Positions 23,301 to 29,746 of a stretch of DNA of 64,000 nt are shown here, piece by piece. Positions within the stretch are counted from its first letter, which is position 1. Each line of letters opens with the position of its first letter. Below the pieces are notes generated by a model. It saw only the letters and a list, made by a program, of their open reading frames with translations, was not told the DNA's origin and did no database searches. A program made the position numbers and the translations under genes. Origin of the DNA: Bactericera cockerelli (taxonomy: Eukaryota; Arthropoda; Insecta; Hemiptera; Triozidae); NCBI GenBank assembly GCA_024516035.1, contig CM044962.1:2603027-2667026 (forward strand), in the 5' to 3' direction.

Positions 23301-25829
23301 GTCAGCCGAGTTGTAAAATTTGGTAACCAGTTTTTCGCATATTGCGATGAACCGGGGCAATAATTCGATATCGCCAGAAAATTCGGGAATCATTTTCAGG
23401 TATTCCGGTTTAAGAACCGGTACTTCTGTGTTGTCCGGCATTGTGGATGTTTGTGACAAAGAAAGGTTATTTAAAATACGTTCAAGTTGAACAATATCTG
23501 CGCTAGGTACGATCGATTCGCCTAAGGCAGCGTTTGGAAATAAATCTGGGATTGATTCTTCAGAAGACTTTCGCGAAGAATCGGAAGAAGCCGTTTTGAT
23601 TGCTTTGATTGCAAAAAGGTTTTAACTTTTTGCAAGGTACTATTAAAAAGTTTTATTCAAATTGAACAGTATTGTTGATAACAACGTTAAAAAGAAACTA
23701 TGAAATAATATAAGAGAAAAAAAAAAAAATAATGATAATTAACTTTTGTACGCCTAGAATTTACCGAGGTAAAAAAAAAATTCTTAAAAGAAAAATATTG
23801 ACTTTAGTACACCTTATGGTACTAGGTACTAATATTATGTAGAATGTAGAATATAGAAATCACTAAATAGAAAATTGCTTATTTCTTGAGGTGAGGTATT
23901 TACTTATTTCTTACATGAAGATTATATGGAACATTGTGTGGATTCCGCAGGGTGATATGTATCAGGTATCAGTAGGCACCGCTTAGGTCAGCACTCAGCA
24001 GGCACTGCAGGCAGTACTCGATGCGCTCGATGCGTCAGGAGACTGGGGACTGCTTATTGGGACTCTGCGTAATTGAAGTTATGATACTAACTATGTGGCA
24101 GGAAACTGGGGGCTGCCGTAGAATTTGCAGGGAATTAGGGCAGGATACTGGGGGCTGCCGTAGATTGTGCAGAAAATTAGGGCGGGATACTGGGGGCTGC
24201 CGTAGATTGTGCAGAGAATTAGGGCGGGATACTGGGGGCTGCCGTAGATTGTGCAGAAAATTAGGGCGGGATACTGGGGGCTGCCGTAGATTGTGTGTAG
24301 CCAGCGGCTAGTGGTGAGTGGTGGGAGAGAGGTTCCCAATGCAGAGGAGACACAAGTTTCGTGCAAAGGTCCTTTTTTTACTGCGCCAAATGCAGGTACG
24401 TAAAGTACACTGTTAAAATATATAAAATAATTTAATTGTTCAATGCTACAATATATAGAATAAATCAATTGTTCAAATAACTTTATTAAACAAAACTTCT
24501 AAGTTGGAATTTAATCAAAAAGATTTAGATGACAACTTATCCGATATTCGCTCGGATTTGTAGGTTTGATTTGATAATAAACACTGGAAAGAACTTGAGA
24601 TAAATAATAATCACAAATAGATTATATAGAATTAAAAAAGGAAATAGTTTATTGATAATTTAAAATGACACTTATAAATTAAGTACAAATTAGAATTACG
24701 AGGAAGTGCGCGATGCACTGTCCAACGTTCAAACTCAAGATCGACTGACTGAGCTTATGCTGAACTCAGTGATGGAATCTACTGAGTGTGAATCAGCAAG
24801 ATCAGCAGGATCGGGCTGATTACTTTTATACCTCAAATTACGCGCCAATTCTGTTAAAATTCAGCCAACTTTGAATTTTCCATCATGATTCAGAAGTGTT
24901 TTTTGAGCTTTGTGTGTACTGCGTTCCATGATCTTTAAAGTAATATAAATGAGCTTTCTTTTTTCTAAAACTAAACATAATAGGGTATTTTTTTAACTAG
25001 TGATACGCAGAATTGCAATTGTAGAAGTACTTTAAATTCACGAAAGGGAAAAAAGGGAAAAATCAAATTTTAGAAAAGTCTTGAACTTATGATTAAATAT
25101 CTCTCTGGTCTTTCAATATTTTTTCATGCAACCAACTGCATTTGAAGGGAAATATGCATGACTATCCATACATGAAGTCAAAAATTACTTACTGGCTATC
25201 ATTTCTTTGAAAACGTGCATCGATCCAAGTGACCTCTAGACCTGTGGGAAAAACAGGGATTTGGCCATAACTCTTTAACGAAGCAAAATGCCCCACTGCA
25301 AGTTTCGCTCATATGATAGTCCACGGTGGCCTGAACCTACCCTCAAAATATATTTGCATCTGTATACGGGACACCCTGTAGAGAGGTTAGTTGATGACAT
25401 GATGTTCATTGTACATGAAAATTGGTAAATAAAGCTTGATCCAATTGTTTATATATAAAAAAAAAGTCCACCGCCTTATCGAGTAAGGTACTTAGGTCAG
25501 TACGATATTATTATTAATTATTATTATTATTATTGCAGTGGATCGCAGAGCACGACATGGACAACTATCTGGACAGCGAGATGTACATCACCCTGCGGCC
25601 CACCATCCGCCAGACCTACAAGCACGGCTTCCTGTGGGGCAAATACCCCACGGTGGACTGGCAGAACTCCTACCAGCAGCTGGACTTCCTCAAGGACATC
25701 CAGCGACAGCACCACCAGGAGTGGACCCTGGAGATGCTGCGGTTCTCCTTCGACCCCAACTACTCGACCACGCCCATCGTGCGGCCGCCCTGGATACCGC
25801 ACTCCGGCGTCGAGCGGTACTACATGTGA
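6391..25829 (+). CDS. six-exon gene for a secreted tyrosine-rich protein (422 aa), family unknown
   Basis: The coding exons are 6391-6655, 7426-7662, 10820-10952, 12346-12503, 13714-13898 and 25539-25829. All have AG acceptors and GT donors, and the junction phases 1,1,2,1,0 match throughout. The product starts with a leucine-rich signal peptide (residues 1-20, cut near GALG-D). A module recurs three times: YGPYYM (81-86, 160-165; YGPFFM at 227-232), a glycine at or just after an exon junction, then SRKxYTxxP (93-101, 172-180, 239-247). Residues 102-157 are Tyr/Ser/Lys-rich, 181-212 Pro/Trp-rich, and NRT sequons occur in exon 4. The protein ends ERYYM. No enzyme motif is visible. A structural secreted product such as cuticle, egg or seminal material is possible but unproven. 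The donor of exon 3 (GTACTA) is weak. Confidence 0.72.
6634..6895 (+). repeat. 28-bp tandem array seeded by exon 1 end and donor
   Basis: The unit TTACTACATGCACAAAGGTA plus TGTTAGCA is repeated about nine times. The first unit is the real end of exon 1 (YYMHK codons) with its 5' splice site. The later units carry the same CAAAG|GTATGT donor. Confidence 0.9.
7050..7330 (-). mobile_element. retroposon family F copy
   Basis: It begins with GTTGTTGTTGTAG and contains TTGGCTACAGCTGGAAGGG, CCAGCCAACTTTATTAC and CTCTGTTTATAGTCCTCTAG. Copies are at 53365-53630 and, partly, 63025-63190. On the minus strand it would end in a CAACAACAA tail, like a short retroposon. Confidence 0.55.
7346..7380 (+). repeat. 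poly-T tract
   Basis: An uninterrupted run of about 35 T lies upstream of the exon 2 acceptor. Confidence 0.9.
7426..7662 (+). CDS. secreted tyrosine-rich protein, exon 2
   Basis: The acceptor TTTCAG precedes the exon. It completes a glycine codon and encodes residues 90-167: the SRKSYTKEP motif, one cysteine, a Tyr/Ser/Lys run with KYS repeats, then NRSTFYGPYYMYR. The donor AGAG|GTAAGT is strong. The exon resembles exon 1 at its 3' end, which suggests exon duplication. Confidence 0.72.
7640..8465 (+). repeat. 41-bp tandem array seeded by exon 2 end and donor
   Basis: About 14 copies of a unit containing CCATACTACATGTATAGAGG followed by TAAGTTAATGCATACTAGGG. The first copy is the true exon 2 end with its donor. 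Most copies keep AGAG|GTAAGT. A T1 retroelement tail (8222-8428, minus) splits the last copy. Confidence 0.92.
8222..8428 (-). mobile_element. 5'-truncated non-LTR tail (family T1) inside the array
   Basis: On the minus strand it reads AGGGTTGGGTGGAAGAGATT, then ATAACCCCGCCCTTTAG, and ends near CTAATAAAGAGTTTC. The exon 2 repeat resumes directly after it. Confidence 0.65.
8685..8722. repeat. dispersed palindrome, copy 2
   Basis: The core CCGATTTCTAATATTAGAAA with TTCTCGGAAGTAAT matches the copy at 3090-3130. Confidence 0.7.
8840..8996 (+). mobile_element. SINE family G, 3' part
   Basis: It contains CATAATAATAAGACTCTGAG, GGTTAGGCGGTAGAACCTCG and a terminal (ATT)n tail shared with 36820-36900. 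Confidence 0.55.
9383..10390 (+). CDS. TSSK-like serine/threonine protein kinase, intronless
   Basis: The 335-residue single-exon kinase has a basic N-terminal extension (1-48), glycine loop GMGSYA (58-63), VACKII with the ATP-binding lysine K79, and REID glutamate E98. The catalytic loop is HRDIKCEN (171-178), the magnesium loop DFG 191-193, and the P+1 region GSYAYASPE. The sub-domain IX-X sequence SDIWSMGVVLFAMVYGRLPF is typical of testis-specific (TSSK) and CAMK-like kinases. All catalytic residues are present, so it should phosphorylate Ser/Thr substrates. In animals TSSK proteins act in sperm development. The C-terminus is short and basic. It lies within intron 2 of the secreted-protein gene on the same strand. 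Its GC-rich, intronless structure suggests a retrogene. The start is the first ATG of the open frame, so the true start could be a few residues different. Confidence 0.88.
   Translation: MTIKPDSAKRKVERSRKERLQSGKRPIEPSEAEEVKPVEPKVTVLETHGYFLGEVIGMGSYATVKLATSTRHSSVVACKIISKVQAPSDYLKKFLPREIDVVKGLKHPNLIRFLQAIETTHRVYIIMEFARNGSLLDIIRKERYIEEEKARQWFGQLVSAIDYCHQKTVVHRDIKCENLLLNEAFEIKLSDFGFARKHAGMIDPKIKLSETFCGSYAYASPEILKGVPYMPHQSDIWSMGVVLFAMVYGRLPFDDTNYSDLLRQVQNKVVFPDSPQVSDACNELICRILSHVKVRSTVEDIQKDPWLTRVPREKPQTRSKSAPEVNTRHKQSRHR
10483..10545 (+). mobile_element. degenerate T1 retroelement fragment
   Basis: GGATTGGGTGGAAGATATTG followed by AATAACTTCGCTCTTTAG is a diverged copy of the T1 tail, about 90 bases after the kinase stop. 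Confidence 0.5.
10766..10817 (+). repeat. CT microsatellite serving as polypyrimidine tract
   Basis: A run of CTCTCT/GTCTCT units ends directly in CGCCCCCAG, the acceptor of exon 3. The splice signal is built from simple repeat. Confidence 0.8.
10820..10952 (+). CDS. secreted tyrosine-rich protein, exon 3
   Basis: It completes a glycine codon and encodes TLFSRKHYTKYP, then a Pro/Trp/Gly/Lys-rich run ending KWTTIP (residues 169-211). The donor TTG|GTACTA lets the frame continue as W-Y-N-R into exon 4. Read without splicing, the frame stops at TAG 10957-10959, so this could instead be a terminal exon of a short isoform. Confidence 0.6.
10939..11037 (+). repeat. 34-bp array (3 copies) seeded by exon 3 end
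   Basis: ACCACTATTCCTTGGTACTA plus GAGTAGGGACTACG is repeated three times head to tail. The first copy is the coding end of exon 3 with its putative donor. Confidence 0.9.
11044..11188 (+). mobile_element. SINE family C copy
   Basis: It has a GCCTGCGTGGCGTCACGG start, the B-box GAGTTCGATTCCC and the body GACGCTGGCATTTCCG, and ends at a CAGGCTGGGTGAGGTTAAT segment. Confidence 0.65.
11189..11331 (+). mobile_element. SINE family A, full copy
   Basis: ACCGACCTCAGTAGCTTGAT is the start, with the B-box GGTTCAAGTCC. The body ends GTGATTAACACAAGTATGAT. This is the best preserved family A copy and sits directly against the family C copy. Confidence 0.75.
11701..11816 (+). mobile_element. SINE family B, diverged copy
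   Basis: CATAGCTGAGTGGT (A-box like), B-box GGTTCGAAACCC and the body CCTCCCATTTGGGATTTTGA. It is internally deleted compared with the copy at 4018-4226. Confidence 0.6.
11901..12345 (+). repeat. ~65-77-bp tandem array abutting the exon 4 acceptor
   Basis: Units contain TTTCATTTCGATTCGTGTGC and ATTCGATTCGTATCCTAAGT. The last unit runs straight into the acceptor GTGTCCCCAG of exon 4, so the array contains the polypyrimidine region. A retroelement tail (12119-12244) splits it. Confidence 0.85.
12119..12244 (-). mobile_element. 5'-truncated retroelement tail (family T2)
   Basis: The minus strand reads AATGCCGTTGGCATTAGCAC then GCCCTTGATCAAGTTTTGTG. A matching copy is at 38975-39100. It interrupts the acceptor-side array. 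Confidence 0.6.
12346..12503 (+). CDS. secreted tyrosine-rich protein, exon 4
   Basis: It encodes residues 213-264 after completing a Trp codon. It contains two NRTT sequons, YGPFFMFQGR and SRRRYTAEP, then LPPWMRTKLTFKWT. Here the YGP and SRxYT motifs sit in one exon, whereas in exons 1-2 and 2-3 they are split by an intron at the glycine. The donor is ACGG|GTGAGC. Confidence 0.72.
12505..12927 (+). repeat. 20-bp tandem array beginning at the exon 4 donor
   Basis: About 21 copies of GCCAAGTGGGCCGTAATTAG follow the donor within about ten bases. The exon end TTCAAGTGGACGG is partly similar to the unit, so the array may have grown from the boundary. Confidence 0.9.
13264..13309. repeat. 13-bp perfect hairpin stem
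   Basis: GTATAAGAGACCC at 13264-13276 pairs exactly with GGGTCTCTTATAC at 13297-13309, with a 20-nt loop. Confidence 0.8.
13714..13898 (+). CDS. secreted tyrosine-rich protein, exon 5
   Basis: A C-rich tract and CCCTCAG acceptor precede the exon. It encodes G-FYPFTTRYWSRCPLPNY then a basic stretch (VRRRPVGVRVRE) and an acidic, Asn/Ser-rich end SAIAANQ (residues 266-326). The donor CAG|GTGGGT is followed at once by short repeats. Confidence 0.75.
13899..14012 (+). repeat. short degenerate repeats at the exon 5 donor
   Basis: GTGGTTAAAATGGAGAGGTT and three to four decaying versions of it begin at the splice donor itself. Confidence 0.7.
14023..14412 (+). repeat. left arm of ~390-bp inverted repeat
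   Basis: The segment from TGTCCCGTATACAGATGC through GCGTATCACTAGGTAAAAAA is present in reverse complement at 24982-25373 with a few differences. Together the arms flank about 10.5 kb that includes the provirus. Confidence 0.85.
14690..14835 (+). mobile_element. 5'-truncated retroelement tail (family T3)
   Basis: GAAGAGAAAGCCACAAGC, AACCTCGCCCTTG and TTGCAGAATGTATCATG are followed by AATAAAGTATTAATAATAATA. The same tail occurs at 52933-53072. Confidence 0.6.
15172..15608 (-). mobile_element. 3' LTR of gypsy/errantivirus-type provirus
   Basis: This 437-bp segment appears identical by eye to 24388-24824. In element orientation the LTR starts AGTAATCAGCC and ends near TACGTACCTGCATTT. Flanking TTTA (15168-15171 and 24825-24828) is a candidate 4-bp target duplication. 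Indistinguishable LTRs suggest recent insertion. Confidence 0.9.
15609..15623 (-). promoter_or_regulatory. polypurine tract of the provirus
   Basis: On the minus strand AGGAGGGAGG directly precedes the 3' LTR start. This is the expected place for the plus-strand primer. Confidence 0.8.
15661..16646 (-). pseudogene. env-like ORF of the provirus, truncated and frameshifted
   Basis: A 174-codon frame (16122-16646) starts 12 bases after pol. It contains paired cysteines and a proline-rich YYLLPIPT segment resembling the membrane-proximal half of the F-protein-like envelope proteins of errantiviruses. The frame is broken near 16140, and a second frame continues to a stop at 15661-15663. That second frame holds a ~23-residue hydrophobic membrane anchor near 15800-15875 followed by a charged tail. 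The N-terminal surface part, including any cleavage site and fusion peptide, is missing. It should not be functional. Confidence 0.7.
16658..17630 (-). pseudogene. provirus pol, integrase C-terminal part
   Basis: It carries the CxxC half of the zinc-binding motif (CEPC near 17615) and the integrase core: aspartate in HIDSV, second aspartate in SDNGGEF, glutamate in ESNGMIERF. A basic C-terminal tail follows. It is one frame away from the preceding RNase H/integrase frame, so a single-base change near 17633 separates the HH and CC halves of the zinc finger. Confidence 0.85.
17586..18616 (-). pseudogene. provirus pol, RNase H end and integrase N-terminus
   Basis: It resumes the RNase H domain after the nested insertion (LPVAYASRTLNQSE, IEKELLAIVWA, TDHKPL, GNADALSR), then a linker and the integrase HH motif (HEGISNHRG) and YYWPNI. 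It ends prematurely by frameshift before the CC pair. Confidence 0.85.
18617..19969 (+). pseudogene. reverse transcriptase fragment (Jockey/CR1-like)
   Basis: The frame encodes RT motifs [47 protein letters not shown] and YADDASILI, then the thumb and a C-terminal tail. The endonuclease and the first part of RT are absent, so it cannot be autonomous. No stop or frameshift is seen within the retained part. Confidence 0.88.
19982..20412 (+). repeat. GT/TGTA microsatellite
   Basis: About 430 bases are almost only TG, TA and GA dinucleotides. The block lies in the 3' region of the nested non-LTR element. Confidence 0.9.
20606..22479 (-). pseudogene. provirus pol, protease-RT-RNase H
   Basis: The frame opens at 22479, overlaps gag by about 60 bases and is -1 relative to gag, so a -1 frameshift is expected. 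Protease is seen as ALIDTGSTKSF near 22340. RT has KKWRIVVDYRKLNE, LDLASGFHQI, MPFGLRNAPATFQ and CLVYLDDIIIF. The connection has SFLGLLGYYRKF, and RNase H starts at TTDASNYAIGA. The nested element then interrupts it. Confidence 0.9.
22419..23459 (-). CDS. provirus gag
   Basis: The 346-residue protein has a capsid-like N-terminal half (PEFSGDIELLPRFI, LNSWNDLKQAL, FDFFNKIQKIL) and an Asn-rich C-terminal half. No CCHC zinc knuckle is seen, which is usual for errantivirus gag. It starts about 930 bases inside the 5' LTR and ends overlapping pol. The frame is intact. Confidence 0.85.
   Translation of the reverse strand: MSQTSTMPDNTEVPVLKPEYLKMIPEFSGDIELLPRFIAICEKLVTKFYNSADPADFQNNYLMDSILAKVTGEAQKNISSCILNSWNDLKQALVNTYSDKRDVHTLVIEMCAMKQNNDSVFDFFNKIQKILNVQTSYITNHNLDGSEHLKKFISDLALRTLLRGLKDPLGSLIRTKNPKDLNEALNILVNDFQIETTKSIQSTPYVPPQLRNNKFNKNNNNNNYNNFNRNNTYLNRHNNNNNNMFNRQNSTVQTVNRNNNNSFAQSNVFGRPTTSKPLPQPTPMSIVHSRNTNLHNIENTPENTNNYENDESYENLDDNNFNYNDTDEIINSDQDFQVTASEETQN
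24090..24300 (-). repeat. ~51-bp repeats in the provirus leader
   Basis: About five copies of a unit with ATACTGGGGGCTGCCGTAGA and GCAGAAAATTAGGGCGGG lie between the 5' LTR and gag. Confidence 0.85.
24371..24388 (-). promoter_or_regulatory. provirus primer-binding site
   Basis: On the minus strand TGGCGCAGT directly follows the 5' LTR. This start matches the tRNA-Ser-type primer site known from 17.6/297-type errantiviruses. The rest of the site is diverged. Confidence 0.7.
24388..24824 (-). mobile_element. 5' LTR of the provirus
   Basis: It is the 437-bp partner of 15172-15608. It lies upstream of the primer site and gag in element orientation. Confidence 0.9.
24982..25373 (-). repeat. right arm of ~390-bp inverted repeat
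   Basis: It is the reverse complement of 14023-14412. The sequence just beyond reads GGGACACCCTGTAGAG, a terminus common in insect repetitive elements. Confidence 0.85.
25539..25829 (+). CDS. secreted tyrosine-rich protein, exon 6 (last)
   Basis: The acceptor TATTGCAG sits in an ATT microsatellite. The exon encodes residues 327-422, WIAEHDMDNYLDSEMYITLR through VDWQNSYQQLDFLKDIQRQH to VRPPWIPHSGVERYYM and TGA at 25827-25829. High GC contrasts with the surrounding intron. The 3' end and stop codon are copied downstream in an array. Confidence 0.78.
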   Translation, partial: WIAEHDMDNYLDSEMYITLRPTIRQTYKHGFLWGKYPTVDWQNSYQQLDFLKDIQRQHHQEWTLEMLRFSFDPNYSTTPIVRPPWIPHSGVERYYM

Positions 25830-26690
25830 TCCCAGCCGCAGACCACTGCTCAAGTGTATTTTCTTACTATACCCATTGTGCGGCCGCCTGGATAAAGCAC
25901 TCGCTTGCCATGCGGAAGGTCCCGGGTTCGAACCCCCGCGCCGACAAAAATTTGTATTTAAAATTTGGTTACAGTTGTTTGTAAGGGATACCTTCCGGTG
26001 CGCTCGTGTTGACCCAGCACCTAAATGGGAAGTATTGTGTCACTTCTCGCCCATCAGAGGGGAGGCATACTACGGGATGGGCAGGCTACAACACAGACCA
26101 CAAGCGTCTACAGTAGCTCCTGTTTCATGGCTACGAAACAAAAAAAGGCTGTGAAACACTCATCTTTAAAAAAAAAAAAAAAAAAAAAAAAATGTGATCC
26201 CAGCCGCAGACCACTGCTCAAGTGTATTTTCGTACTATCCCTATTGTGCGGCCGCCTGGATACCGCACTCGGGCGTTGAGCGGTACTACATGTGAGCCCA
26301 GCCGCAGACCACTGCTCAAGTGTATTGTCTTACTATCCCTATTGTGCGGCCGCCTGGATACCGCACTCGGGCGTCGAGCGGTACTACATGTAAGCCCAGC
26401 CGCAGACCACTGCTCAAGTGTATTTTCGTACTATCCCTATTGTGCGGCCGCCTGGATACCGCACTCGGGCGTCGAGCGGTACTACATGTGACCCCAGCCG
26501 CAGACCACAGCTCAAGTGTGTTTTCTTACTATCTCCATTGTGCGGCCGCCTGGATACCGCACTTGGGCGTCGAGCGGAACTACATGTGATCCCAGCCGCA
26601 GACCACTGCTCAAGTGTATTTTCGTACTATCCCCATTGTGCGGCCGCCTGGATACCGCACTCGGGCGTTGAGCGGTACTACATGTGATCC
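25777..26690 (+). repeat. 98-bp array seeded by the last exon's end and stop codon
   Basis: After the genuine exon end, five full extra copies (about 26192-26690) carry GTGCGGCCGCCTGGATACCG, the ERYYM codons, the stop and CCAGCCGCAGACCACTGCTC. The copies lack one C of the exon, so they are non-coding. A family E SINE splits the first copy. Confidence 0.93.
25873..26190 (+). mobile_element. SINE family E with poly-A tail
   Basis: The tRNA-like head ends in B-box GGGTTCGAACCCCCG. The body contains TTGGTTACAGTTGTTTG, GCGCTCGTGTTGACCCAGCA and CTCCTGTTTCATGGCTACGA and ends in about 24 A. Copies are at 27488-27710 (+) and 40666-40845 (-). Confidence 0.8.
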
Positions 26691-26699
26691 CATTATGAA

Positions 26700-27480
26700 G
26701 GCGAAGCCAAAAAAACTAATTGCAGATTCGGGCTGGAAGTAGCGTCAGTAATCTACCATTAACGGGTGTAAACGTTTTTCTGGTCCACCCTGTATAACGG
26801 TAAATATAGTTTGTATGTATTTTGTATAGTCTTGATCTCATGAACAGAAAACAGAGTGTAGTGGGAATAAAAATATAGTTTGTATGTATTTTGTAGGCTT
26901 CATCTCATGAACAGAAAACAGAGTGTGGTGAGAAGTGTCTCAAGCATGATTCTCTTATTATGGCCAATACCTGGCCAATGAGACATTGCTCGGACAAAAT
27001 TCATTGTTCATAAATACGGCCCTATGTCAGGTTCATGGTTTCTGGAACAATACATCATAATATATTTTACAGGGTTGAGGAGTTAACCCAAAGCACAAAT
27101 TCTATAAAGGAGGGATGTTTGTTTGTTCTTCGAGAGACTAATTAAATAGGTGAAAGAGGTATCATGATCTCCAGATTAATAAGAGGTTGAAGTGTAGTGG
27201 GAAAAGGTTTTGGCTAATGATTTGGCTAACTCCTAGGAGATATTATACTCTTAGGAGATATTGCACCGGGTGTAGATGTGGAGTTCCTGGATTCTTATAG
27301 TGGTAGCTATCTATGTTTTGTGGTTTAAAGCGATTGAAACTGAAAATAAAGAAGAAACAATGTTTGATTGTCTTTTTAATAAACATTCAAATCGAATAAT
27401 AATATATTTAAAGTTTATAAAACAATAAAGAATGTAAAATTAATGGTAATACAATCCAATTATCAAACTCACATAATCTT
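26700..27480. other. intergenic, nothing recognised
   Basis: There is a short direct duplication of ATATAGTTTGTATGTATTTT and GAACAGAAAACAGAGTGT (26810-26880 and 26873-26930). Otherwise I see no feature. Confidence 0.5.
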
Positions 27481-27487
27481 TTACTTT

Positions 27488-27710
27488 AATAATAACTGAG
27501 TGGTTAAGTACTCGCTTACCATGCGGAAGGTCCCGGGTTCGAACCCCCGTGCCCACAAAAATTTGTATTCAAAACTTGGTTACAGTTGTTTGTAAGGGAT
27601 ACCTTCCGATGCGCTCGTGTTGACCCAGCACCTAAATGGGAAGTAGCTGCTGTTTCATAGCTACGAAATAAAAAAGGCTGTGAGACACTCATCTTTAAAG
27701 AAAAGAAAAA
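27488..27710 (+). mobile_element. SINE family E, shortened copy
   Basis: Same head and body as 25873-26190, internally shorter, with an A-rich end. Confidence 0.7.
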
Positions 27711-27714
27711 ATAA

Positions 27715-28850
27715 ATAAAAGAGAAAATTAAGACAATTTTACGTTATATTTAATTTTCCGTTCAGCTCCTTTGACAGCCAACGACAGAAGGGATTTAAGA
27801 CAAACCAAATTTTTAACTGAATTTGGCTGGAGACCATCACTTTCCACTAGGTGTAGCCAAGCTGGTTACAACAACAACAACAAAAACTCTCTGTTAATAG
27901 TTCCTCATTACTTTTCAAATATAACATGAACCATTTCTACAAAGATAAATGTTTAGAATTCAAGTCCTCTTATTACAGAATTACAGCTACAGATTAATTT
28001 CTAGTAAACTTACATAATCGAAAATCAATAATAGTAATATACAAATACATGTCTACATAGAACCCAGATTCAGATTATTCTATTAGTCAAATGGAACAGA
28101 TTAAAAATTATTTAGTATCATTAGATATTATAAATAAAATCGAATAAGCAATAAATTTACATAACATTTTTTTTGAGCAAACACATTCTTTTAGTTAAAA
28201 TTATTAATAATGTAAATATGCTAAAAATTGAAAGCTATCTACATAATCGTTGAATATAGATTCATAAAATATAATTCTTAGTTATTAAAGAAACTTATAC
28301 AATCAAAATAAATTAGAATACTACTATCATGGGTAGTGAAAATCTAATGTAGATGCTCAACATCTCGAAAAACTGTAACCAAACAGAAAACACTTTTGTA
28401 GAAGTCGTAAAACCTCTTAAGCCATTTAAAAAATAACTTCCCCATTATTTATATAAATGCTTGAAATAAAACAATTAACTCAACTTATTTAAAATAAATT
28501 AAAAATAAAAATAGCCAACTTCATTGTACAAAATCGTGACGCATCTAAATAGACGAAATCAAAAGAAACCTTATTGAGACTAACATCTGGGAATCCAGTG
28601 CGTTCAAATTTTGCTGAAAAAATGTTTGAACTCTAGTGGTACTCGTATTACACCTAATGGACCGTAATCATTGAAAAAGAAGCAAAAGAAACTGTGCCGA
28701 ATTTGGAATTATTTTGCCACCCGTTGGAGCTGCGTTGATTATGTGTGAAAGAATGTAGATCGATTATATGTATTATTGAGATAAGTTTTTAAAAAAGACG
28801 CAAACGGTCGTGAGAAAAATCAAGAAATAAAAGCAAAAGGTCTGAATCAA
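27715..28850. other. AT-rich intergenic DNA
   Basis: A minus-strand fragment of family F lies near 27760-27880 (GTAGCCAAGCTGGTTACAAC then CAA repeats). The rest is very AT-rich with no credible ORF. Confidence 0.5.
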
Positions 28851-28855
28851 ACGGT

Positions 28856-29030
28856 AGAAGGGTTGGGTGGAAGAAATTGCCATAGGCAATAACCCCGCCT
28901 TTTAGTTGGGACTTATGTATATATTCTGTTTATTTTTTTCCTGTTTATATTTATACTGTCAATTTTGTATTTTAATTTTTAGCAGTATCTGTTATGTTCT
29001 TCTAATAAAGAGTTTAATAATAATAGAAGA
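28856..29030 (+). mobile_element. non-LTR tail, family T1
   Basis: It starts AGGGTTGGGTGGAAGAAATT and ends TTCTTCTAATAAAGAGTTTA before AATAATAATAG. Confidence 0.65.
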
Positions 29031-29164
29031 GAGAGCAATTACTCTTTTTTCGTTTTCATGACCATTTGCTTTTGCTCGCGAGCATTTGCTTTTGCTCAAT
29101 ATTTAAGGAGGGTAACACCCCCGTCGTGATATGACCATAATTATTTACCATGCAGTTGAAAGCG

Positions 29165-29204
<40 letters not shown>

Positions 29205-29746
29205 ATTAGCTTTATGAATAGCCATGTACCATTTACTTCCAAAGAAGGAAAAGCTTTTACTTTTGCTTAAAAGGAAAAGTTTTTACTTTTGCTTAAAGGA
29301 ATAGCAATTTATTGCTCTCCTCAGAAGTTAGACTTAGCTTACAGGAGATGTATTGTTTTTTAAAACCATTCTTGTACAAATAAATAAAAGTATTCAATTC
29401 TCCAAACTTTATGAATGCAACCAACGGAACGGGAGCAATTACTTTCAATTTCGCAAGGACTTGTTCTATCTATGAATACGGTCCAATATCTATCAACTAT
29501 AAAATTAGCGTTAAGAATATTGTAGCGATACTGTTTTATTTTGAGGTGTATAAAAAACTTTCTTGTATAAAAATCCATCTACTGGGTGGCAGTGAAGCTA
29601 CATTTCCGCAGCGACAGTATTTTGAGGCTCATCGTAACAAGGTGAAAGATTTCACATTCAATTTGTAACATAGATTTAACAATATGACAGATTCATTTTC
29701 TATGATTTAGTCCAGGTGACAATGTCTAGCTGGAGGAATTAGTAGA

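Larger units (their letters stand above)
15172..24824 (-). mobile_element. gypsy/errantivirus-type LTR retrotransposon, interrupted
   Basis: In order on the minus strand are the 5' LTR (24388-24824), primer site, leader with short repeats, gag (22419-23459), pol in the -1 frame (protease, RT, RNase H, integrase), an env-like region (15661-16646), polypurine tract and 3' LTR. Pol is split by a plus-strand non-LTR insertion (18617-20605) and has a frameshift in integrase. Env is N-terminally short and frameshifted. The copy is therefore defective despite its matching LTRs. Confidence 0.9.

Noticed and set aside
24021..24468. ORFs with repeated GGCRRLCRKLGRDT or IYGSPQYPALI
   Set aside because: They are translations of the ~51-bp leader repeats of the provirus.
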